Assembly: GCF_014384995.1 (NCBI RefSeq)
Contig: NZ_JACRSY010000024.1
Location: 1 to 52,246, forward strand
Length of the DNA: 52,246 nt
Reading direction: 5' to 3'
Origin: Zhenhengia yiwuensis
GTDB lineage: Bacteria; Bacillota; Clostridia; Lachnospirales; Cellulosilyticaceae
Shown: positions 32,268 to 40,957 of the stretch, in pieces
How the letters are laid out: the number at the start of each line of letters is the position of its first letter
Numbering within the stretch: the stretch's first letter is position 1
Position numbers and translations under genes: made by a program
The notes under the pieces: model-generated
Told to the model about the DNA's origin: nothing
What the model saw: only the letters and a program-made list of their open reading frames with translations
The model's database searches: none

Positions 32268-32676
32268 CTCTCTTTTTATTCTTTATTTCTTTATCTTTTA
32301 TTAGCTCTTATATTTCTATTGGGAGCCGCTCTTATATTTGAAAATAGCATGATTATTTTTTCCTTAAAACCAATAGAACCCTTTGGCTTTCTATCGCTTT
32401 TTATGAATTATGATTCATTTAATTTAATTTTATTTTTATTTTCCCTACCCTAAGCTAGGTAAAATTATTGACCAAGGTACAATTCCATTATGCATAAATT
32501 TAAATATTTTATTTTTTTAAACTTTTTATATACCCTTTATATTCTTATCTCTTTATCCTATTTAACTTTTTTGTTCTTATGTATTTTCAAATCTTTTTTG
32601 ATTTCTAAACGTTATTTATCTATTTCTTTTAGATTTTTTATGATTTCATTGCAATTATTTTTTATTTTAATTTCTA
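32268..32676. other. AT-rich spacer upstream of nhaA, no intact gene
   Basis: This 0.4-kb stretch is extremely AT-rich. A 70-codon frame at 32490-32702 on the plus strand is mostly Phe/Leu/Ile/Ser from T runs and lacks a ribosome site. A minus-strand frame around 32290-32390 (MLFSNIRAAPNRNIRANKR) also lacks a start signal. Together with the DUF2089 remnant the region looks like decaying sequence. A TTGACC near 32468 may be a weak second promoter. Confidence 0.5.
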
Positions 32677-32705
32677 TTGACTTTAACTTTTTACAGGAGT
32701 AGTAT
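32677..32705 (+). promoter_or_regulatory. Promoter of nhaA
   Basis: TTGACT (32677-32682), a 17-bp spacer and TAGTAT (32700-32705). The start would be near 32712, leaving a short leader before the AAGGAG and ATG at 32746. Confidence 0.7.
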
Positions 32706-32745
32706 TGTGGACTGACAGTAAATGTACACAACAAGGAGTATCATC

Positions 32746-33940
32746 ATGGCACATACACTAACTCATAAATCACACTTTATATCTATAAAAAAATTAAGTC
32801 ACTCAGAGGTGTTTCCCAGGCTTACTTCTTATGGGGGCAACACTTATCTCTTTATTTATTGCAAATAGCCCTTTAGGTAAAGCTTATCATTATCTTTTAA
32901 GTGAAGTTGACCTATTAGGTAATTTCAATTTACATATGCTCGTTAACGATTTTCTAATGGCAATCTTCTTCTTATCTGTAGGGCTCGAAATTAAACATGA
33001 AATGCTTTATGGAAATTTATGTAGCATAAAAAAAGCTTCATTCCCTGTCATTGCAGCTTTAGGCGGTGTTATGATTCCTGCACTTATTTTCACCCTTTTT
33101 AACCTTGGTACACCTTTTATCCAAGGTGTAGGCGTACCTATTTCTACAGATATTGCCTTTGCTGTTGGGGTATTTATGCTCTTTAGAAAAAAATTCAATC
33201 CGTCCCTTAAAATCTTCTTATTATCTCTAGCTGTAGTAGACGACCTTATTTCTATTTTAGTCATCGGCCTTCTCTATTCTTCTGATATTAACTTTATAAG
33301 CTTAAGTATTGCACTCTTATTAGTAGGCGTACTTATGGCTATGAATAAAATTTTTAAGGTCAATAAAGTGGCACCTTATATGCTCGTAGGACTCATTATG
33401 TGGTTTTTCATCTACTTAAGTGGGGTACATGCTACCATTAGTGGTGTATTACTTGCCCTTACTATTCCAACTATCACCTTTAAGGATGAGAAGGAATCTA
33501 TGGCACATCATTTAGAACACAGCCTAAGCCCACTTTGCAACTTTTTAATTCTACCGTTGTTTGCCTTAGTAAATACAGCTATTATCTTTTCTAGCAATAT
33601 AGACCTTAGCTCCTCTAGCACTTTAGTCCTAGGTACTGTAGTAGGTCTTACTGTAGGTAAACCTTTAGGCATTATGCTCTTTACAACACTAGCTACTCGC
33701 CTTGGCTTAACCGAGAAACCTAAAAACGCTTCATGGCTTTCTGTTTTCTCAGTTTCTTTACTTGCTGGTATTGGTTTTACTATGTCTATTTTTGTATCAG
33801 AGATTGCCTTTAATAATGCACCAAATCTTGTTAATATTACTAAGATCTCTATTCTCGGAGCATCTATTATTTCTATCCTTTTAGCTTATACAGTTGCTAC
33901 ATTAACCTATAAATCTAATGAACAAAAGCGCTCACAATAG
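32746..33940 (+). pseudogene. nhaA: Na+/H+ antiporter NhaA with a +1 frameshift near the N-terminus
   Basis: The NhaA reading frame (369 codons from ATG 32831) has the family's core: SVGLEIKHEML and the ion-binding Asp pair in AVVDDLISILVIG. But 32831 has no ribosome site, and the proper NhaA N-terminus is encoded from ATG 32746 (AAGGAG upstream) in another frame. Frame 0 reads to ...SEVFP, then runs to TAG at 32866. The +1 frame continues GLLLMGATLISLFIANSPL, as in NhaA. The switch point is TTT CCC AGG at 32812-32820; removing one C restores a 397-residue antiporter. It is a mutation, a sequencing error or a programmed +1 slip at CCC-A. Confidence 0.85.
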
Positions 33941-33950
33941 GAGCGCTTTT
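33924..33950. terminator. Terminator overlapping the nhaA stop codon
   Basis: A 10-bp perfect stem, AAAAGCGCTC with its complement, around a 7-base loop that includes the stop codon. A and T runs on both sides make it bidirectional, serving also the gene ending at 33953. Confidence 0.85.
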
Positions 33951-33952
33951 AT

Positions 33953-34276
33953 TTATCTTTCTTGATATTCTATTTTCAAAGCTGTTATATGCTCTAATGC
34001 AATAGAGTTTAAAATGCTTTCTTCTATATCAGTTGCTTCCACTTTTTCTTTAGGACAATCTTTAATAGCCCTTATAACCTCTTCATTTAACCTTACAACT
34101 ACAGCTCCCCTATGAATATAGCAAGGATCTGGATCGCTAAAAAAGTCAATGCTCTTTTGAATAATGACCTCCTCCTTAATAGGAATATCTCCTAAATCAT
34201 AACTCCTATTACACGCTCCATCATTATACCAAATGACTGTAGTCTCTTTTATGTGCCTTTGCTTTTTCAAAAACAT
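33953..34276 (-). CDS. Hypothetical 107-residue protein
   Basis: A soluble, acidic protein with a start at ATG 34276 after an AAAGGAG-like site and a shared terminator downstream. Notable segments are TTVIWYNDGACNRSYDLGDI, a DPDPCYIHRGAVVVRLN block and a helical C-terminus. Cys residues near 22, 52 and 74 are spaced irregularly. I do not recognise the family, and neighbours give no hint. Confidence 0.6.
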   Translation of the reverse strand: MFLKKQRHIKETTVIWYNDGACNRSYDLGDIPIKEEVIIQKSIDFFSDPDPCYIHRGAVVVRLNEEVIRAIKDCPKEKVEATDIEESILNSIALEHITALKIEYQER

Positions 34277-34361
34277 TTTGTTCTCCTTTATCTACTCTAC
34301 CAACTTCCCCTATACTAAAATACTCACAATTTAAAATTAAATTGCGAGTATTTCTTATTAT

Positions 34362-35660
34362 TTATTTTAATTCTACCTCAATAACTGTATCTATGTCATC
34401 TAGCATTTGAGGATTTGGCCCAAAAGAAACAAAAACTACGTCTGGATAATTACTTGTAACCCAGCTATCTGCTATCTTAAGCTCTGTTCCCGTTGCAAGT
34501 AAACGTATCTTTTTAATGTCTTCTTTCTTAAGTCCATGTAATGCTACGAAACCAATAGGATTTTCCATAACATGATAGTAAATTTTATTACCATTACGCG
34601 TAATACGCCCATATTCTGGTTTATCCATACCTGAATTGTCACAGCCATAGATGCTTAAATGGTTCCCTTTCATCCATTTCCCTACACGTCTTAATACATC
34701 TACAGATTCTTGTGGTACATTTCCTTTAGCATCAGGACCTATATTAAGAATCATATTCCCCCCTTTACTTACACACTCTACTAATTTCTTCACAATCATA
34801 TCTGGAGATTTAAAGAATTTATCACGTTCATTATATCCCCAGTTATTATTCATTGTAATACAAGCTTCCCACATAACCGGTCTACCCGCCTCATCTCGAA
34901 TACCTTCTAATGGAATAATTTGCTCTGGGCTTACAAAGTCTCCTGAATAAACTTGTGGGTTATTCGTCGCTAAAGAGCCATATCCTTCCCCACTTACTTC
35001 AAGACGATTGTCCATGATGACATTTGGCTGCAATTCACGAATCATATTCACAAGTTCTGTGGCACGCCATGCCTCTCCTCTTAAATGGTCATAAGAGAAG
35101 TCAAACCAAAGTAAATCGATTTGACCGTAGTTAGTGCATAATTCTCTTACTTGCTTATGCATATAGTCAAGATAGTTATCAAAGTTATGTACGACATCTT
35201 TATAGGCTTCATTATTACGCATTGGATGCTGTCTATCCCCATAATGAGGGAAATCTGGGTGATGCCAGTCAATGATAGAATAATATAGTCCTACCTTAAG
35301 TCCTTCAGCTCTTACCGCATCTACATACTCACGGATTAAATCTCTCCCTGCTTTGGTATTGGTAGCCTTATACTCTGTATATTGGCTATCAAATAAACAG
35401 AAACCGTCATGATGTTTGGCAGTCAGGACGACATATTTCATCCCTGCTTCTTTAGCCATTCTTGCCCACTCTTTTGGATTGTAGTCTACAGGATTAAATT
35501 CATCAAAGTACTCTTGATAATCTTCTATACTCATCTGCTCTGTTGAGCGTACCCATTCTCCCCTTGCAGGAATAGAATAGAGCCCCCAGTGAATAAACAT
35601 CCCAAACCTTGCTTCTTTAAACCATTCAATTCTCTTATTATATGCTTCTCTATCAAACAT
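34362..35660 (-). CDS. Alpha-L-fucosidase, GH29
   Basis: A 432-residue GH29 enzyme without signal peptide. The N-terminal barrel has RFGMFIHWGLYSIPARGEW and AKHHDGFCLFDS, and the nucleophile Asp is in LLWFDFSY at about 188. The C-terminal beta domain is short. It removes alpha-L-fucose from oligosaccharides inside the cell after import. It lies 29 bases after the ABC permease genes, as the last gene of the sugar-uptake operon. No fucose isomerase or kinase is present here, so fucose must be used by genes elsewhere. Confidence 0.9.
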   Translation of the reverse strand: MFDREAYNKRIEWFKEARFGMFIHWGLYSIPARGEWVRSTEQMSIEDYQEYFDEFNPVDYNPKEWARMAKEAGMKYVVLTAKHHDGFCLFDSQYTEYKATNTKAGRDLIREYVDAVRAEGLKVGLYYSIIDWHHPDFPHYGDRQHPMRNNEAYKDVVHNFDNYLDYMHKQVRELCTNYGQIDLLWFDFSYDHLRGEAWRATELVNMIRELQPNVIMDNRLEVSGEGYGSLATNNPQVYSGDFVSPEQIIPLEGIRDEAGRPVMWEACITMNNNWGYNERDKFFKSPDMIVKKLVECVSKGGNMILNIGPDAKGNVPQESVDVLRRVGKWMKGNHLSIYGCDNSGMDKPEYGRITRNGNKIYYHVMENPIGFVALHGLKKEDIKKIRLLATGTELKIADSWVTSNYPDVVFVSFGPNPQMLDDIDTVIEVELK

Positions 35661-35689
35661 ACTCTTTCTCCTTTATTCTTCTTTTATTT

Positions 35690-36592
35690 TTAGCCTTTTA
35701 AAGCCCCAATCATAACACCTTTAACAAAGTATTTTTGTACAAATGGATAGATACAAAGTACTGGTACACTAGCAACTACAATAACAGAATACTTAAGCAA
35801 ATCTACAAGCCCTTGCTTTTGAAGCATAGCCTCCACATCTTGCATCATAGTTGGGTCTATATTATTCATAATTAATATATTTCTTAAAATAAGTTGTAAT
35901 GGGAATAAATCTTGATTATTTAGGTAAATCATAGCACTAAAATAAGTATTCCAATGCGCTACACCATAATAGAGGACAAGTACCGCAAGAATTGGCTTAG
36001 ATAATGGCATAACAACCTTACAGAAGAAGCCTATAGGTGAGCAGCCATCAATTTCAGCTGCCTCATAGAGTGTATCTGGAATAGTATTTTGAAGATACGT
36101 TCTAGCAATAATCATATTCCACACAGACATAGCTGCTGGAATAATCATAGCCCATCTCGTATTTAACAAACCAAGTTTTTGAATGAGCATATAGGTAGGA
36201 ACAAGTCCACCACTAAAATACATAGTAAAAACAAAGATACCTGTTATCACATTTCTGCCTACTAACTCTTTACGTGAAAGTGGATAAGCACAAAGCATGG
36301 TCATAATAAGATTAATAAAGGTCCCACATATCATGTAAATAAAAGAGTTCTTAAACCCTACTAAAATTTGATTATTCTTAAATACAGCTTCATATCCCAT
36401 TAATGTAGGTTCTACTGGAAATAGCCATACTTCTCCCCCAATAACAGCCTGAGGACTACTAAAAGATGCACTCACTACATAGATGATAGGATAGAGTACA
36501 ATGACTAATACAAATGCTAAAATAATATAATTCCCTATGATAAAAGCCTTATCTGCTTTTGATTCTTTAATTAATTTATTTGATGTCTTCAT
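35690..36592 (-). CDS. Carbohydrate ABC transporter permease, LplC/YtcP type
   Basis: A 300-residue CUT1 inner-membrane permease with six hydrophobic segments. It has the EAA-type loop EAAEIDGCSPIGFFCKVVMPL at about 188 that docks the ATPase. It pairs with the LplB-type permease upstream (15-base gap). No ATPase gene is present, as is common for CUT1 systems that share one MsmX-like ATPase. The substrate is probably a fucosylated oligosaccharide, from the GH29 gene. Confidence 0.9.
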   Translation of the reverse strand: MKTSNKLIKESKADKAFIIGNYIILAFVLVIVLYPIIYVVSASFSSPQAVIGGEVWLFPVEPTLMGYEAVFKNNQILVGFKNSFIYMICGTFINLIMTMLCAYPLSRKELVGRNVITGIFVFTMYFSGGLVPTYMLIQKLGLLNTRWAMIIPAAMSVWNMIIARTYLQNTIPDTLYEAAEIDGCSPIGFFCKVVMPLSKPILAVLVLYYGVAHWNTYFSAMIYLNNQDLFPLQLILRNILIMNNIDPTMMQDVEAMLQKQGLVDLLKYSVIVVASVPVLCIYPFVQKYFVKGVMIGALKG

Positions 36593-36607
36593 GGTTTATC
36601 CCCCCTT

Positions 36608-37588
36608 CTACCAAATGCTAGTATCTGAAAACTTCTTAGCTAACCAGTTTACACTTATTAACAGTATGAACCCTACAACGGAATTAAATAATCCTACTGC
36701 TGTTGAGAAACTATAGTCTGCATTAACTAGCCCTATTTTATAAACAAAAGTTGCGATAACCTCTGACTTAGACATATTCATGCTATTTTGCATTAAATAA
36801 ACTTTTTCGAAGCCTATACTCATAATAGAACCTACATTGAAAATTAATAAGATAATAATCTGTGGTCTAATGGCAGGTAAATCAATATGCCAAATACGTT
36901 TTAATCTAGATGCCCCATCTACAATTGCTGCTTCTTGTAACTCTTTACTTACACCTGCTAAGGCAGCAAGATAAATGATTGCTGAGTAACCAGCTGTTTG
37001 CCAGATTCCTGACCATACATATAAAGATGGGAATAAATCTGGGTCCCCTAAAAAGTTAATAGGGTCTTGTCCAAATAATTGTAAGATATTATTGATGATA
37101 CCTGTACGCATATCTGTTACTTGCATAATGAGACCAACCATAACAACTGTTGATATGAAATAAGGTGCATAAGTAACCATCTGCACAACCTTTTTAAATT
37201 TTTGATTTCCTACCTCATTGAGCGCAATAGCTAATAAGATAGGAATAGGAAAGCCTGCAATAAGACTATAAACCCCTAGTGCTAATGTGTTCCATATAAC
37301 ATCTAAACTAGAAGGTGAGCTTAAGAACTGTATAAAATGTTTAAATCCTACCCAGTCACTTCCCCAAATTCCTTTAGATACACTATAATCCTTAAAAGCC
37401 ATTACAATTCCACCCATCGGAATATAGCTAAAGACAATAACGTAAATAAGTGGTAGCAGTAACATCAGGTAAAATTGCCACTGTGTCAATGCCTTTCTGC
37501 ATGTCTTTCTTAGTCTTGCCTTTCTATCTAATGGTTCACCTAGGAAAACTTCTTCCTGTTCTATTATCCCTGCATTGGTTTTAGCCAT
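36608..37588 (-). CDS. Carbohydrate ABC transporter permease, LplB/YtcQ-partner type
   Basis: A 326-residue permease with a cytoplasmic N-terminal extension (about 1-35) and six hydrophobic segments. The EAA loop is EAAIVDGASRLKRIWHIDLP at about 218. The family signature YIPMGGIVMAFKDYSVSKGI is near 70. It works with the LplC-type permease and the lipoprotein encoded either side of it, importing an oligosaccharide. Confidence 0.9.
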   Translation of the reverse strand: MAKTNAGIIEQEEVFLGEPLDRKARLRKTCRKALTQWQFYLMLLLPLIYVIVFSYIPMGGIVMAFKDYSVSKGIWGSDWVGFKHFIQFLSSPSSLDVIWNTLALGVYSLIAGFPIPILLAIALNEVGNQKFKKVVQMVTYAPYFISTVVMVGLIMQVTDMRTGIINNILQLFGQDPINFLGDPDLFPSLYVWSGIWQTAGYSAIIYLAALAGVSKELQEAAIVDGASRLKRIWHIDLPAIRPQIIILLIFNVGSIMSIGFEKVYLMQNSMNMSKSEVIATFVYKIGLVNADYSFSTAVGLFNSVVGFILLISVNWLAKKFSDTSIW

Positions 37589-37692
37589 CTATGATCCCCT
37601 TCCTCTATATCTATTCTTCGTACTTTTTATAAATCCTCTCACACTTCCCCCATCTTATCCTCTTTTTCATAAAGTCTTACTTATAATAAATG

Positions 37693-37735
37693 AAGAGTAG
37701 AGACTCTAGCTTTTATAGCTCTACTCTCTACTCTC
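37693..37735 (-). other. Intra-operon hairpin after the binding-protein gene
   Basis: A long imperfect stem (AGAGTAGAGA on one arm, TCTCTACTCT on the other) lies directly downstream of the binding-protein stop codon. No T run follows on the minus strand. It is more likely a 3' stabiliser that raises the amount of binding protein over permeases than a terminator. Confidence 0.6.
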
Positions 37736-37740
37736 ATCCT

Positions 37741-39414
37741 TTACTTATACTGTCTTGTATAGGCGTTATTGTATACTTCTATATATTTTGAGAGTTGAAG
37801 TTTTTCTAAGCCTTTAATATAATCATCCCACTCTGCATCAATGTCTTTAGTACCACTAATGAAAGCAACGCGCATTTCTTCTGCATATTTTTCTAACTCA
37901 ACAGATATAGTTTGGATTTCTGTTGATTCTTCAGCAGTTAACTTAATAGCAGGTAAAATATCATAATTTCCTTCTGGCTGAGGATAGGGTTCATAGTTAT
38001 TCTTTGTTTCTTGAAGAAGTAATTCTTCAATACCTTCTGGTGAGCCTACATCTCTACCTTCTTCTGTTGCAGCACCCATTCTCATATCTGCAGTTCTGTA
38101 AGATACACCGACATCTTGCCAGTCTTTGTTTTGTGGTTCTGAAGAATATGCTGTTAAGATTTCATAAGTAGCAGGTCTACCATCAAGTCCAACTTGACCT
38201 TCTTCTGCATACTTCCAGTCTTCCCCTTCAAATCCAAACTGTGAAGTCAGTGTCCCTTCTAATGTAAACATATAGTCAATCCATCTTAATGCTGCTTCTG
38301 GATACTTACAATCTTTTGTAATGGCAAAAGATGTTGCACCAATTCCTGCATGTTTGTAATATGTCGCCTGTCTTAAACCACTTGCTCCTTCAATAGGTGC
38401 AATGGTTTTATAATGGCGATAAGTTTCATTATTAGATACAGAGTCTATTACATCCGAGATAGTACCTGCTGGTACAAATAATACAGGTTCACCTTCTTGT
38501 GCCATAAGGTTCCTTAACTGACCTGAGTTTTGGGTAAAGGTCCCTTCGTAAATAGCTCCCATTTCATATAATTCATTAAGGAATTTTAACCCTTCCTTAT
38601 ACTCATCTTTATTCACAATAACATCTACATTACCTTCTGGATTTAAAACCAGTTTAGGGTCTGTGTCATAGCCTGGGTCTAAAATAAAGGCATTCATTAA
38701 AAATGGGGTTGGGTCTTGGAACCATCCATCATTAGAGCCTGCAATCGCTACACCCTTAGGATTAATTTCTAAGAATTTTCTACATACTTCTTTAAATTCT
38801 TCTGTGGTTGTAGGAACATCCATTCCCATTTTTTCAAGCCACATTGTATTTACCCACATCTTTTGAGCATATGTACAGTGGTAGCATTGGTTAACAGTAG
38901 CAATATTATAGATATGCCCATCTGTTGCTGTTGTTCTACCTTTGATAGCTGGAACCTCTTCCATAGCTTTCTTATAGTTTGGCATATTCTCTTCAATTAA
39001 ATCTTCAATTGGTAAGAGTAGCCCTTCTTTTACCCCAAATTTGGCTTCATCTGGTGTATCGAAAATAAATACATCTGGAGGTGTACCACCAGCCATGAGC
39101 AAGTTAATCTTCTCCGTTACAGCATCAGATGTAGCAGACTCAAATTTCCAAGTAATATTCGTTTTCTCCTCCATATACTTCGTAAATTCATTGGTACTAT
39201 AATCAATAATATTAGGTACGATTCTTTGGAACATGGTCATTGTAATCGGCTCATTTGTGATAGGATAAGTTCCTACTTCTGTATAAAGTGCATTCTTTTC
39301 CTCTTCAGTTAATTGTGCATTTGCTTCTTTTGAGCCGCCTCCATTAGAACAGGCTGTTAATGTAAGTGAACCCATTAAGCCTAATGCCAACCATTTCATC
39401 CATCTTTTTTTCAT
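37741..39414 (-). CDS. Extracellular sugar-binding lipoprotein, LipO/LplA type
   Basis: A 557-residue solute-binding protein. It has a signal peptide, lipobox LTAC (Cys at about 22), then a two-lobed binding domain. The frame opens with TTG at 39420, but GGGAGG at 7-base spacing fixes ATG 39414. Its size fits the large CUT1 binding proteins for plant or host oligosaccharides. It is the first gene of the operon (binding protein, LplB, LplC, GH29). The leader region 39415-39600 is very AT-rich with a possible TTGCAC/TATTAT promoter. Confidence 0.9.
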   Translation of the reverse strand: MKKRWMKWLALGLMGSLTLTACSNGGGSKEANAQLTEEEKNALYTEVGTYPITNEPITMTMFQRIVPNIIDYSTNEFTKYMEEKTNITWKFESATSDAVTEKINLLMAGGTPPDVFIFDTPDEAKFGVKEGLLLPIEDLIEENMPNYKKAMEEVPAIKGRTTATDGHIYNIATVNQCYHCTYAQKMWVNTMWLEKMGMDVPTTTEEFKEVCRKFLEINPKGVAIAGSNDGWFQDPTPFLMNAFILDPGYDTDPKLVLNPEGNVDVIVNKDEYKEGLKFLNELYEMGAIYEGTFTQNSGQLRNLMAQEGEPVLFVPAGTISDVIDSVSNNETYRHYKTIAPIEGASGLRQATYYKHAGIGATSFAITKDCKYPEAALRWIDYMFTLEGTLTSQFGFEGEDWKYAEEGQVGLDGRPATYEILTAYSSEPQNKDWQDVGVSYRTADMRMGAATEEGRDVGSPEGIEELLLQETKNNYEPYPQPEGNYDILPAIKLTAEESTEIQTISVELEKYAEEMRVAFISGTKDIDAEWDDYIKGLEKLQLSKYIEVYNNAYTRQYK

Positions 39415-39602
39415 ATTCAATCCTCCCTATAATTTTGATATAGTATATCCTATCATAATATTTTAATTTTTTCATTATTTTTTATATAAAATTATTAAAT
39501 TTATAATATTTAATTTTATTTTATGTGCAATTTTACCATTAAATCATTAAAAAATAGTCTCTTTACACCTCATATATACTCTAATTACCTCTACACAAAG
39601 AT

Positions 39603-39652
39603 AAAACCTGATTAAATAGGTTGGTTTTAACCCCTCTACTTAATCAGGTTTT
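39603..39652 (-). terminator. Terminator of the aldo/keto reductase gene
   Basis: A 13-bp perfect stem, AAAACCTGATTAA with its complement (39603-39615 with 39640-39652), with a long loop. On the minus strand a T run follows. It isolates the reductase from the sugar operon. Confidence 0.8.
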
Positions 39653-39694
39653 ATTTACTCTTTCTCTATATAGGATTATTAATTGAACTGCTTA

Positions 39695-40552
39695 TTAGAA
39701 ATTGATAGCATCTGGATTAATACCTGCTCCACCACAGAATGGGATAGCATCAATAATTGCCATATCCTCATCTTTAATTTCAAAATCAAATACCTCTGTA
39801 TTTTCTATAATTCTGCTTTCTGTTATAGACTTTGGAAGCGGTAAGAGCCCATGTTGAAGGACCCATCTAATACAGATTTGAGCGACTGTTTTGCTATATT
39901 TTTGAGCCATCATTATAAGGGTTTCATTGTTTAACACATTTCCTGTCCCTAACGGGCTCCATGCTTCTACTAAGATGTTATGTGCTTTGCAGAAAGCTAC
40001 AGATTCTGCTTGCATAAACCCTGGATGGTATTCAATTTGGTTCACCATTGGTACAACTTTAACTCCTTCAAGAAGAGCTTCTAAATGGTGCGGTAAGAAG
40101 TTACTTACACCAATCGCTTTAACCTTACCTTCTATATAAAGCTCTTCTAATGCTCTCCACGTCTGAGCATTAATCTCTTTCCAGTTTTCAAACTGATTAG
40201 CAGCCGCTGGCCAGTGAATAAGATATAAATCTACATAGTCTAAGTCTAACTTTTCCATAGTCGTCTCAAAAGCTGCTAGTGTTTTTTCATAGCCTCTTTC
40301 TGTATTCCATACTTTACTTGTTACAAAAATTTCTTCTCTTGGCACACCTGATTCTTTAATGGCCTGTCCCACACTTGCTTCATTACCATAGCAAGCCGCT
40401 GTATCAATATGCCTATAGCCTGCTTTTAAAGCTGCCTTTACTGAGTTTATAGCTGTTTCACCATTCGGTGTCTGCCATGTTCCAAATCCTATGCAAGGGA
40501 TTTGCACATCATTAGCTAGTGTATACGTATCTTGTAAATTCTTAAATGTCAT
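39695..40552 (-). CDS. Aldo/keto reductase, YvgN/2,5-diketogluconate reductase type
   Basis: A 285-residue NADPH-dependent reductase of the AKR5 type. Catalytic residues are visible as D in DTAACYGNE, Y in the same motif, K in VTSKVWN and H in YLIHWP. The NADPH-binding end PKSITESRIIEN is present. It reduces aldehydes or keto sugars such as methylglyoxal. It is monocistronic between the sugar operon and the CAP gene, so its substrate cannot be inferred. Confidence 0.9.
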   Translation of the reverse strand: MTFKNLQDTYTLANDVQIPCIGFGTWQTPNGETAINSVKAALKAGYRHIDTAACYGNEASVGQAIKESGVPREEIFVTSKVWNTERGYEKTLAAFETTMEKLDLDYVDLYLIHWPAAANQFENWKEINAQTWRALEELYIEGKVKAIGVSNFLPHHLEALLEGVKVVPMVNQIEYHPGFMQAESVAFCKAHNILVEAWSPLGTGNVLNNETLIMMAQKYSKTVAQICIRWVLQHGLLPLPKSITESRIIENTEVFDFEIKDEDMAIIDAIPFCGGAGINPDAINF

Positions 40553-40777
40553 ACGATCACTCCTTTCCTATACCTTATTATACCCTAAAATTTAGATAAC
40601 AAAAATCTTAGAGTGTTTGTAAACTACCTTGGGTTTGTTTTGTTTCTTACATGTACTCTATAGTCCTATGTAAGCATTTTTCTTTATTTCTTTAGGAAAT
40701 TTTTAACTTATTTTAAAACTTATATATTCCCTATATTATGTTAATCACGCTTTGTCCCCCAACGTTTACAGCGTAAT

Positions 40778-40926
40778 AACTTTGTAACATTTTATATCTA
40801 TTTTATTTTTATAGGCTCTAAAATCGCACTAGCATCACTTGCAAAATATTATAAACTATGTATAATAAATGTTACAAAGTTGTTACACGCATCATTTACA
40901 CACGAAATAAATACGTAATAACTTTG
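40778..40926. promoter_or_regulatory. Candidate regulator-binding repeats upstream of the CAP gene
   Basis: A perfect 15-bp inverted pair (AACTTTGTAACATTT at 40778-40792, complement at 40867-40881) spans the promoter. A second TGTTACA lies 11 bp after the first (40870 and 40881), one helical turn away. A 13-bp direct repeat (CGTAATAACTTTG) occurs at 40772 and again at 40914. Such phased repeats are typical for response-regulator or LytTR-like binding. The rest of the 405-bp gap holds no gene. Confidence 0.55.
40839..40866 (+). promoter_or_regulatory. Promoter of the CAP-domain gene
   Basis: TTGCAA (40839-40844), a 16-bp spacer and perfect TATAAT (40861-40866). The start would be near 40873, inside the TGTTACA repeats, with a leader of about 85 bases. 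Confidence 0.7.
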
Positions 40927-40957
40927 AATCCGAATTGAATTAAGAGGAGACAAAATT

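Noticed and set aside
32490..32702. 70-codon plus-strand frame
   Set aside because: Composed almost wholly of Phe, Leu, Ile and Ser codons from T-rich DNA, with no ribosome site; it overlaps the nhaA promoter.
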